A stretch of DNA of 36,719 bases from NCBI GenBank assembly GCA_001788395.1, contig MGBT01000074.1:16197-52915 (forward strand), given 5' to 3'. The position numbers and the translations under genes are program-made. This document shows, piece by piece, positions 15,809 to 22,450 of this stretch. Origin of the DNA: Candidatus Rokubacteria bacterium GWA2_70_23. Its GTDB lineage: Bacteria > Methylomirabilota > Methylomirabilia > Rokubacteriales > CSP1-6. Within the stretch, counting starts at the first letter, position 1. Every line of letters starts with the position of its first letter. The notes below the pieces were generated by a model. That model was not told where the DNA came from and ran no database searches. It saw only the letters and a program-made list of their open reading frames with translations.

Positions 15809-16779
15809 GAGGGACATTGTATTCGAAGAGGTGGAGACGGGCGGGCGAGATAGGTGGTTTCGCCGACGGTCACCAGGGGATACGTCGAGACGAAATCCGA
15901 GAAGCCGGGCGGACCCTGGCCCGTGCGCGGGTCGAACTGATACCCGTGCCACGGGCACTCGAGATAGCCGTCGCGGACGCGCCCCTCGCCCAGCGGGCCG
16001 TTCTGATGCGGACACACGTTGGAGACGGCGTGGAGCCGGCCCTCCAGCCTCACGATGGCGATCCGCTCGCCACTCGCGCAGACGGCTCTGGCCTCGCCCT
16101 CGGCGAGATCGGCGAAGCACCCCAGCGGGACGAGGCCGTCGGGCCCCGGGGGCGCCGCGTGATCGGCGGCGGCCTCCTTGACCCCGGCGGCGATGTGGAG
16201 CGCCGCCGGGGTGCCGACCACGGCGAAGAACCCCCCGGCCAGCGCCCAGGGGATCGGCCCCTCCTCGGAAGCGAGCCGAGTCAGCACGTGAATGGCCAGC
16301 AGGCCGTACGCCGCGTACACGGCCATGTGGAGGCGCTTCCAGCTCGCGGGCCCCCAGGCGTGGAGAAAGTGGTCCCACGAGGTGAGCGCCATGGCGGTGA
16401 GGATGACGAGGGCCGCGGCGCCGAGGACAGGGTACGGGATACCGAGGAAGCGCTCGCCCTGGGCGGCATCGAGGAGCCCTCTCGGGTCCCAGCCGGCGGC
16501 GTAGTGCAGGACGAGGCCGGCATGGAGGGCTCCCAGCGCCCAGGTGGTGACGCCCAGATGGCGCCGGTGATAGATGAGGCGCGTGGCGGGACGCCAGAGC
16601 CTGGCCAGAGGGCCGAGGCTCAGCACGGTGCTCAGCAGGAGGAACGCGAGCGTCGCGCTGGCGCGCACCAGGAAGACGTCGCGGTCGGGGCCGGGGAAGA
16701 GAGCGCGGCCGCCGGCGAACCAGACGAGGATCAGGAGCGCGAGGGTCGCGTCGAGCTTCCACTTGGCGGTGACGCTCAC
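15805..16779 (-). CDS. Ferric-reductase-like transmembrane protein fused to a Rieske [2Fe-2S] domain
   Basis: This 324-aa membrane protein has two parts. Residues 1-200 hold six or so TM helices of the ferric reductase/MsrQ-like group, with candidate heme ligands H86, H92, H151 and H164. Residues 215-315 are a Rieske domain with cluster ligands C256-H258 (CPHQNGPLGEG) and C275-H278 (CPWHGYQFD). It should carry electrons across or along the membrane between heme b and a Rieske cluster. Partners may be the cytochrome c fusion encoded upstream or quinones. The GTG start at 16779 overlaps a 32-aa upstream gene (GTGA). Heme and Rieske modules are usually separate polypeptides, so the fusion is notable. 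Confidence 0.85.
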   Translation of the reverse strand: MSVTAKWKLDATLALLILVWFAGGRALFPGPDRDVFLVRASATLAFLLLSTVLSLGPLARLWRPATRLIYHRRHLGVTTWALGALHAGLVLHYAAGWDPRGLLDAAQGERFLGIPYPVLGAAALVILTAMALTSWDHFLHAWGPASWKRLHMAVYAAYGLLAIHVLTRLASEEGPIPWALAGGFFAVVGTPAALHIAAGVKEAAADHAAPPGPDGLVPLGCFADLAEGEARAVCASGERIAIVRLEGRLHAVSNVCPHQNGPLGEGRVRDGYLECPWHGYQFDPRTGQGPPGFSDFVSTYPLVTVGETTYLARPSPPLRIQCPS

Positions 16780-16874
16780 GGCTGCACTGCCAGGATCACC
16801 GCCGCGGCGGCGGCGATGAGGACGATCCAGACGATCCAGATCCGCCGATGCGCTTTGCGAAGGGGCGCGATCAT
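16776..16874 (-). CDS. Membrane microprotein, 32 aa
   Basis: This tiny gene encodes MIAPLRKAHRRIWIVWIVLI followed by an Ala/Val-rich end and VQP. It is one predicted TM helix with a positive N-terminal side (RKAHRR), so likely N-in. Its reality rests on context: ATG 16874 overlaps the stop of the 39-aa gene as ATGA, and its stop overlaps the GTG start of the ferric-reductase/Rieske gene as GTGA. Such perfect chaining by chance is improbable. No family is recognised. It may be a small subunit of the adjacent redox membrane protein. Confidence 0.6.
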   Translation of the reverse strand: MIAPLRKAHRRIWIVWIVLIAAAAAVILAVQP

Positions 16875-16990
16875 GCCGGGCGTCGGCGCCGGGGCGAGAG
16901 CGCCTGCGCCATCCGGCGGAGGTCGTGGGTGCGGAAGATGACGAACCAGCGCTGGTCGGGGCTGAAGCCGATCTGATAGGGATCGCTCAC
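16871..16990 (-). CDS. Small protein, 39 aa, unknown
   Basis: This short gene starts with GTG 16990, overlapping the stop of the CusF-like gene (GTGA), and ends at TGA 16871, overlapping the ATG of the 32-aa gene (ATGA). The product begins MSDPYQIGFSPDQRWFVIFR, continues with THDLRRMAQALS and ends in a basic PRRRRPA tail. No signal or TM segment is seen, so it is probably cytoplasmic. It is aromatic-rich and basic-tailed and could bind a membrane partner or nucleic acid. No family is recognised. Confidence 0.58.
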   Translation of the reverse strand: MSDPYQIGFSPDQRWFVIFRTHDLRRMAQALSPRRRRPA

Positions 16991-17364
16991 ATCTTCCCCT
17001 GCGTCGTCATCTCGGTGATCGTCATTCTCGGCGGGATGCCCCTGAGCGTGAACCGCACGAGGTCGCCGATCCCTGTCGCAGCGAGCAGCTGCGGGTCCTG
17101 AATCTGGAAGCCCATGGTCATGGAGGGCATGAAGCCGGCGATGTCATCGTGGGTGAGGATGACGACGTTCAGCTCGGGGAGCAGCCCGCGCACCACGCCC
17201 TGGCCCGTGAAGACCTGCTCCACCCCCGGAAAGGCGCCGCGCTGGCGGGAGAGCGCCAGCGCTTCCTCGAGGCGCGGGATCTGCCGGCCCCAGGCGAGGT
17301 AGCCGAGAAAGAGCCCGGCGGCGAGCGCCAGGTTCACGAGGAGCACAACCCGCCAGAGCCTCAT
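16987..17364 (-). CDS. CusF-like copper-binding protein, membrane-anchored
   Basis: This 125-aa protein has an N-terminal TM anchor (residues 4-25). The rest is an extracytoplasmic domain of the CusF/copper-binding OB fold: TGQGVVRGLLPELNVVILTH, then IAGFMPSMTM and GDLVRFTL. In CusF-type domains the His and the MPSMTM methionines (79-84) bind Cu(I) or Ag(I). The same domain often accompanies SCO or copper efflux proteins. ATG 17364 lies 13 nt after the upstream stop with GAGG before it. A longer start at 17388 (133 aa, overlapping the upstream gene by 11 bp) is possible. It follows a CopD fusion gene, in line with copper handling. Confidence 0.78.
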   Translation of the reverse strand: MRLWRVVLLVNLALAAGLFLGYLAWGRQIPRLEEALALSRQRGAFPGVEQVFTGQGVVRGLLPELNVVILTHDDIAGFMPSMTMGFQIQDPQLLAATGIGDLVRFTLRGIPPRMTITEMTTQGKM

Positions 17365-17377
17365 CGAGTGTCCGGCC

Positions 17378-19396
17378 TCAGTGGACATGCTCGGCCGGCG
17401 GCGGCGCCGGCCTCTCGAGGGTGAGCCGCCCGAGCTCGGCGAGGATGGCGGCGGGATCCGACCAGCCGGGGGCCGCCCCTCCGGGGATCCAGCGCGCGCG
17501 GAGATACCCCTGGCGGTCGATCAGGAGCTCCATGTGCTCGGGCATCGGCGGGTCGGGGCGGAGACCATCGGGCAACAGGGTAACCCGGAAGAGGCCATAG
17601 GTCCGCGCGATCTCCTCGCTGCCCTCGGTCACCACGGGAAGGAGGATCGGGGGGGGTCCTCCGAGGCGTCTGATGATCCTGGCGCCGCCGTCCAGCGGGA
17701 CCGCGAGGATCTCGCCGCCCAGCGCCCGCAGCGTCTCGTAGGTCCGCCCCAGCCGCGCGAGCCGGTCTCGAGAGCTCGGAAGGCTGAAGAATACGAGGAG
17801 TACGGCCCGCTGCCCTCGAAACTCCTTGAGGGCCCGACCCGGCCCTGGACCAGCGGAGTAGCTGAAGTCGGGAGCGACGATCCGGGGCCGGTCGGGCTCC
17901 ACCGCCGAGCCGAGCCCGCGCGCCTGCGCGGATGAGGCGAGGGAGCGCAGGAAGTTGACCACATCCCAGCGTTCCTCGGCGCCGAGCTTTTCGGCGAAGC
18001 CCGGCATGCCGCCCCGGGGGATGCCGTGGGTGAGCCACCAGAAGATGTCGCCCGCCGTGTGCTCGGCCGTGTGAGGCCCAGTGAGGTCGGCCGGCTTCCT
18101 GGGGAGCCCCGATCCACGCGGACCGTCGCCCAGCCCGGCCGCCCCGTGGCATTCCGCGCAATGCTCTCTGTAGAGCGCCATGCCCCTGGTCACCGAGCCC
18201 GCGTGGTAGGTCGCGGCCGGACGGCGGTACGTGGATGGATAGGCGTCCACGGTCATGGGCGGCAGGGCGAGGAGGAGCCCTGCAGCTATGGCCGCTGCGC
18301 CTGCGCCGAGCACCAGGCCCCGGCGCCTCCTGAGCAGCGCACCCGTGACCACTGCCAGCAGGCCCACCACGGCGACCTGGCTGCCGACGAGCACGCGTGG
18401 CTGAAGGCCGGCGGGGCCGACGGCGACGTTGTACGAGAAGCGGAACGACAGCGGCCACGACGGGCTCTCGTGTCGCGCCGGCGGGGTGACGGTGAGGACG
18501 CTGACGACCACCAGGGCCAGCGCACCGAGCACCCACTCGATGGCCACCAGCCTGCCGAGCCGCGCCATGGCGGGGCGGCCCACCTCGGCGGCATCGCCGG
18601 AAAGGGCCGGAAGCAGCCGCCGGCTCCGGCTCGCCACGATGAGAACGGCGAGCACGAGGACGATCTTGAGGAGCAGCAGCCGGCCATAGCGGGTGCCCAC
18701 GAGGGCCGGCACGCCGCCCACCTGGCTCCACGAGTTTCCGATGCCGGTGGCGCCGAGCAGCAGCATCGCGGCCAGCGCGATGCCGGAGAAGCGACGGACA
18801 GCGACGACGGCCTCGGGCCGGCTGTCGGCCCCAGCCTCGCGCGAGGCGGAGCGGAGCAGGAGGCTCAGGGGCAGAAGGGTGCCGAGCCAGGCGCCCGCGG
18901 CGATCAGGTGGGTCGCGTCCGCCAGCGCGGCCCAGAGCGCTCCGGGCTCCACCGCGGCGGCATGGCCCGCCCAGCCGAGCGCCGCCAGCGCCGCCGCGCC
19001 CAGCAGCCACGACTCGATCCGGAGCGCGGCCCAGTCGGCAGTCGACTCCTCGCGCTCGCGCAGGAGCGCGAGAGCCGCGAGCAGGAGGAGCAGCACGTGG
19101 CGGAAGAGCCAGACCGCGCCCCAGCGGGTCTCGAGCAGCACGCCGAGCCACGCGGCGAGCTCGAGGGCGGCAGCGGGCCGTCCGGCGAGGTGAGCCGACT
19201 GATGCGCCACGAGCAGCAGGCCCGAGAGGAGCGCGAGCCCGGCCAGCCGCCGCGCCCAGCGGCCGAGGCCCTCGTCCCAGGCGCGCGCCATGGGACGCAG
19301 GCGCGGCCCCGCGAGCAGGGAGGCCGTGAAGAGCCCGATGAGGAGGATGCCCGCGAGGAGATTGATCCAGCGCAGGCCAGCGCCCAGGGCGGTCAT
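17378..19396 (-). CDS. CopD copper-import domain - cytochrome c - thioredoxin-fold triple fusion
   Basis: This 672-aa protein has three modules. Residues 1-380 are a CopD-like copper resistance/import region with about eight to nine TM helices and His/Trp-rich segments (VAHQSAHLAG, ADATHLIAAGAWLG). Residues 395-490 are a class I cytochrome c domain with heme site C413-A-E-C-H417 and probable axial M464 (MPGF). Residues 500-660 resemble a redoxin/SCO-type thioredoxin fold (LLVFFSLP, ILAVPLDG, HMELLIDRQGYLRARW), but the CxxC position reads SLPSS (538-542), with no cysteine. The two C-terminal modules would be periplasmic. ATG 19396 directly follows a palindromic promoter; no ribosome site is seen. 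It heads an 11-gene run. Confidence 0.85.
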   Translation of the reverse strand: MTALGAGLRWINLLAGILLIGLFTASLLAGPRLRPMARAWDEGLGRWARRLAGLALLSGLLLVAHQSAHLAGRPAAALELAAWLGVLLETRWGAVWLFRHVLLLLLAALALLREREESTADWAALRIESWLLGAAALAALGWAGHAAAVEPGALWAALADATHLIAAGAWLGTLLPLSLLLRSASREAGADSRPEAVVAVRRFSGIALAAMLLLGATGIGNSWSQVGGVPALVGTRYGRLLLLKIVLVLAVLIVASRSRRLLPALSGDAAEVGRPAMARLGRLVAIEWVLGALALVVVSVLTVTPPARHESPSWPLSFRFSYNVAVGPAGLQPRVLVGSQVAVVGLLAVVTGALLRRRRGLVLGAGAAAIAAGLLLALPPMTVDAYPSTYRRPAATYHAGSVTRGMALYREHCAECHGAAGLGDGPRGSGLPRKPADLTGPHTAEHTAGDIFWWLTHGIPRGGMPGFAEKLGAEERWDVVNFLRSLASSAQARGLGSAVEPDRPRIVAPDFSYSAGPGPGRALKEFRGQRAVLLVFFSLPSSRDRLARLGRTYETLRALGGEILAVPLDGGARIIRRLGGPPPILLPVVTEGSEEIARTYGLFRVTLLPDGLRPDPPMPEHMELLIDRQGYLRARWIPGGAAPGWSDPAAILAELGRLTLERPAPPPAEHVH

Positions 19397-19420
19397 GGCG
19401 TTCCATTATAATGGAGCGCC
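19397..19420. promoter_or_regulatory. Palindromic divergent promoter with symmetric -10 boxes
   Basis: The entire 24-bp space between two divergent ATG codons is a palindrome with 11 of 12 base pairs matching; its core is TCCATTATAATGGA. TATAAT on the plus strand is 19407-19412, and TATAAT on the minus strand is 19410-19405. Each ends 8 nt before its ATG. Transcription would therefore start at or next to the start codon of each gene (leaderless), and neither gene has a Shine-Dalgarno. The dyad could also be a repressor or metal-regulator operator that shuts both promoters. The geometry is seen directly; the regulatory role is inferred. Confidence 0.65.
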
Positions 19421-20182
19421 ATGCGACGCTCACGGCCGCTCCGGGCCATCATCTTCGACGCGGGCAACACGCTCGTGCGGATGAACTATGGCGCCATCGC
19501 GGAGCAGCTGCGGGCGCGGGGACACCGTGTGAGCTTCGCGGCCGTGGAAGAGGCGGAGCTGCGCGCGCGCGTGCGGCTCGACGTGCACCTGGGGCCGGGG
19601 GCGCGCACCGACAGCGGCACGATGGAGCGCGCCTCCACCGAGAGCCGGACCACTCACGGCCGCTATCTCCGCTACATCCTCGAGCCCCTCGGGATCACCG
19701 GCGAGCCGGAGATCGAGGAGATCGCGCGGTGGCGGCGGGGCTACAACCTGCCGGTGGGGCTCTGGAACGTGGCCGATCCGGGCGCCGAGGCTGCGCTCCG
19801 GCGCGTCAAGGGGGCGGGGCTCGTGGCGGGCGTCATCTCCAACTCCAACGGGTCGGTGCGCTCGATCCTCGAGGCCACGGGGCTTGCCGCGCACCTCGAC
19901 TTCATCATCGACTCGGCCGTGGTGGGGGTGGAGAAGCCCGATCCGCGCATCTTCCGCATCGCTCTCGCCGAGGCCGGCGTCGCGCCGGACGAGGCCGTCT
20001 ATGTGGGCGACCTCTACTCCGTGGACGTGCTGGGAGCGCGCAGCGCGGAGATGGCGGCCGTGCTTCTCGATCCGCGCGGCTTCTGGGGCGAGCGCGACTG
20101 TCCGCTGGCCCCGGACCTGGCGGCGGCCGTCCGGCTCGGTCTCGACGCGCGCCGCCCGGCCGGGCGCACGTCAGGATTGTGA
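19421..20182 (+). CDS. HAD-superfamily hydrolase
   Basis: This 253-aa haloacid dehalogenase-like protein has motif I FDAGNTL (nucleophile D13), a helical cap, motif II VISNSNGS, motif III lysine in VEKPDPRIF and motif IV YVGDLYSVDV. The second acidic residue of the classic DxD is Gly15, as in the FDAGGTL subgroup. This makes ordinary phosphatase general-acid chemistry less certain. It is cytoplasmic and of normal length. The start ATG 19421 lies immediately after a palindromic promoter. The frame ATG 19411 in another register has no HAD homology. It is divergent from the copper/zinc gene run, so it may share its control. Confidence 0.85.
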   Translation: MRRSRPLRAIIFDAGNTLVRMNYGAIAEQLRARGHRVSFAAVEEAELRARVRLDVHLGPGARTDSGTMERASTESRTTHGRYLRYILEPLGITGEPEIEEIARWRRGYNLPVGLWNVADPGAEAALRRVKGAGLVAGVISNSNGSVRSILEATGLAAHLDFIIDSAVVGVEKPDPRIFRIALAEAGVAPDEAVYVGDLYSVDVLGARSAEMAAVLLDPRGFWGERDCPLAPDLAAAVRLGLDARRPAGRTSGL

Positions 20183-20390
20183 GATGACCTCACCCGACGC
20201 GGACAGCCGGCGCCGCTGACCGCCGCTCTCAGAAGTCCTCGAACCGGCCGCTGAGCTTGCAGCATCGCAGCGCGGTGATCGCGTCGGTGCCCGGCGTTAG
20301 AGCGGAGCTATGGCGTCGAGGCTGCGGTTTGACTTCTCCCACGCGCTCTGGCAGGATCGGCGCGCGATGCCCCGCGCTTCATCCGCGCTG
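20183..20390. other. Non-coding gap, nothing recognised
   Basis: These 208 bp lie between the HAD hydrolase gene and the convergent truncated peroxiredoxin gene. No coding similarity was recognised in any of the six frames, and no strong terminator with a T-run was seen. The lost C-terminal half of the peroxiredoxin was looked for here and not found. Confidence 0.4.
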
Positions 20391-20687
20391 TCACACGGCT
20401 GGCAGCCGCCCGCCATGCCGGAGAAGGCGCTTTATGGCGCTTGCGCGCTGGCCGGCGAGCTGGGTGCCGTGGCGCGCGACGATCTGCTCGAGCTTCTCGG
20501 GCGTCAGGTCGAGCTGGGCGAGATGCCGGCGGCAGAACGGGCAGTGGAGCCCGCGGTAGAGCCCGAGGAACACGGGCGTCCGCCCGCGGTAGTCCGCAAG
20601 CCCGACGACGCCGTCGCGATTGACCGAGGGAAGACTGAAGTCCGGCGCGGGGTCTCCGACGTCGACGGCGGGTGTTCGGGTGACCAT
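20391..20687 (-). pseudogene. Truncated peroxiredoxin (AhpC/TSA family)
   Basis: The frame starts MVTRTPAVDVGDPAPDFSLP and continues through GLADYRGRTPVFLGLYRGLH to CPFCRRHLAQLDLTPEKL. This matches the N-terminal half of a peroxiredoxin-like thioredoxin fold with a CPFC active site. After EKLEQ, near residue 66, the similarity ends. The final 30 residues (VARHGTQLAGQRASAIKRLL onward) are unlike the family, and the frame stops at 98 aa instead of about 180-200. The missing second half contains the resolving strand and cis-Pro, so activity is doubtful. An in-frame start 15 codons upstream is possible. It is divergent from the aconitase X genes. Confidence 0.6.
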
Positions 20688-20749
20688 GAGCCATGCTCCG
20701 GTCTGCCGGCGTCCGTGTCCATCCGAGGGCATGCTACGATGAGCGGCCC

Positions 20750-22006
20750 ATGAAGCTCACGGACCGCGAGCAGCGGATCCGCGGCGGCGAGGCCGGCGAG
20801 CCCGCCCGCGTCGCCATCGAGCAGCAGATCGCTGTCGGCGACTTCTTCGGCGCCGAGGCGTTCGTCCCCGTCACCAACGTCCACATGATGGGCGACATGG
20901 AAGTGATGGGCGACGCGGGCTTCGCTTTCATCGAGACGCTCGTGGCCCAGGGCGGTCGCTTCGTCGTGCCCGTCACCACCAACGCCCGCTGCGTCGACTT
21001 CGAGCGGGCGGCCAGCGTGCGCCAGGACCCCGCGCTCGTCGCGCGCGAGCGGGCGCTCGTCGCCCATCTGCGGGCGCTGGGCGCGCTCCAGGTCGATACC
21101 TGCATCAACTATCAAACCGTCTACCAGCCGCACTTCGGCGAGCATCTCGCCTGGGGCGACACGGGCACCGTCATCTGGGCGAACTCCGTCACGGGCGCGC
21201 GCACCAACTACGAGGCGGGGCCGGCGGCCGTGGCCGCGGGCCTCACCGGCGTGACGCCGGCCTACGGCTATCACCTGGACGACCAGCGCGCCGGCGGCCC
21301 GCGCTTCGAGGTGCGCTGTGCACTGAGCGACTACGCCGACTGGGGCGCGCTCGGCGGGATCGTCGGACGGCGGACGCTCGATTACTGGACGGTCCCGGTG
21401 CTCACCGGCATGCCCGCGACGCCCACGGGCGACGACCTGAAGCATTTCGGCGCGGCACTGGCCTCCTACGGCTCCTGCGCGATGTATCACATGGTCGGGG
21501 TGACGCCGGAGGCGCGCACCGACGCCGACGCGTTCCGCGCCCGGGAGCCGGCGACGTCGCACGTCGTCGATGACGCGGCGCTCGCCGCCTTCTACCGGAC
21601 GTATCCCGAGAACCGCCCGGAGATCGACGTCGTCGTGTTCTCGGGACCGCAGCTCTCGGTGCTCGAGCTGCGTCGGGTGGTCGAGCTGCTGCGCGGCCGT
21701 CGGGCGCACGGCAACACCGCGCTCATCGTGACGACGGACTTCGCGAACCGCGAGGTCGCGCGGCACCTCGGCTACGTGAAGGCCATCGAGGACGCCGGGG
21801 GCCAGGTGCTGTCCGGTGCCTGCTGGTACATCATGGAGCCCGCGAAGATGGCGGCGGCGTTCGGGTGGGCGAACGTGCTGACGAACTCGGCGAAGGTCGC
21901 CAACATCATCGGCGGCTACCGCCTCCACCCGATCCTGCGGCGGACCGACATCTGCATCGAGGCGGCCGTGACGGGCCGGCTCCCCGCCGAGGGACGCCTG
22001 GCGTGA
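20750..22006 (+). CDS. Aconitase X large (catalytic) subunit
   Basis: This 418-aa protein is the large subunit of split aconitase X (DUF521). Characterised members dehydrate cis-3-hydroxy-L-proline (bacteria) or mevalonate 5-phosphate (archaea) with a small Fe-S cluster. Family sequence is seen: NVHMMGDMEVMG, TTNARCVDF (75-83), DTCINYQT (C118), WANSVTGARTNYEAGPAA, AYGYHLDDQ, GACWYIM (C358) and LTNSAKVANIIGGY. C118 and C358 are the best cluster-ligand candidates. It is cytoplasmic. ATG 20750 fits the family N-terminus (MKLTDREQRI). The stop overlaps the GTG of the small-subunit gene, as expected for an obligate pair. Confidence 0.88.
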   Translation: MKLTDREQRIRGGEAGEPARVAIEQQIAVGDFFGAEAFVPVTNVHMMGDMEVMGDAGFAFIETLVAQGGRFVVPVTTNARCVDFERAASVRQDPALVARERALVAHLRALGALQVDTCINYQTVYQPHFGEHLAWGDTGTVIWANSVTGARTNYEAGPAAVAAGLTGVTPAYGYHLDDQRAGGPRFEVRCALSDYADWGALGGIVGRRTLDYWTVPVLTGMPATPTGDDLKHFGAALASYGSCAMYHMVGVTPEARTDADAFRAREPATSHVVDDAALAAFYRTYPENRPEIDVVVFSGPQLSVLELRRVVELLRGRRAHGNTALIVTTDFANREVARHLGYVKAIEDAGGQVLSGACWYIMEPAKMAAAFGWANVLTNSAKVANIIGGYRLHPILRRTDICIEAAVTGRLPAEGRLA

Positions 22007-22422
22007 CGCCGGACGCCGTCATCACCGCGCCGCCAGGCTTCGGCGCCGACGTCGAGGCCGAGATCGTGCTCTCCCGCGACAGCTTCTCGATCCGCTACGA
22101 CATGGACCGCGAGACCGGCGTCATCTCGCGCAAGGGCCACGCCCTCGAGGGGCGCTCGCTCGCCGGCAAGATCGTCTACTTCCCGGCGGTGCAGGGAGGC
22201 GTGGCGGCGGGCTGGGCCTTCCTCGCGCTCGTCGGCCGGGGCGTCGCCCCGGCCGGCGTCCTCTTCGGCCGCACGAACCCCGTGATGATCCAGGGGCTGG
22301 TGCTCGCCGGCATCCCGGTGATGCACCGCGTCCGTCCCGATCCCTTCAGCGTGCTCCAGACCGGCGACCGCGTCCGGATGTCCCCGGCGCGGGGCATCGT
22401 GGAGCGCCTCGCTCCCCGATGA
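22003..22422 (+). CDS. Aconitase X small (swivel) subunit
   Basis: This 139-aa DUF126/aconitase X swivel-domain protein should close over the large subunit active site. The family pattern is seen in EIVLSRDSFSIRY, MDRETGVIS, GRSLAGKIVYFPA, GVLFGRTNPVMIQGLVLAGI and VLQTGDRVRM. The motif normally written GRGS-x-x-x-S, which carries the catalytic serine, reads AVQGGVA (62-68) with no serine. GTG 22003 overlaps the large-subunit stop (GTGA) and gives the correct N-terminus. An AcnX-like fold with altered chemistry or a different substrate is likely. Confidence 0.85.
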   Translation: MTPDAVITAPPGFGADVEAEIVLSRDSFSIRYDMDRETGVISRKGHALEGRSLAGKIVYFPAVQGGVAAGWAFLALVGRGVAPAGVLFGRTNPVMIQGLVLAGIPVMHRVRPDPFSVLQTGDRVRMSPARGIVERLAPR

Positions 22423-22450
22423 GCTGTCCCATCCAGCTTCCCGGCAACTG

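Noticed and set aside
18026-19411. 461-codon plus frame
   Set aside because: It is antisense to the CopD-cytochrome c fusion, with low-complexity charged composition.
19397-19420. Palindrome read as a terminator
   Set aside because: It lies between divergent starts, not after genes, and carries TATAAT boxes; a promoter/operator explains it better.
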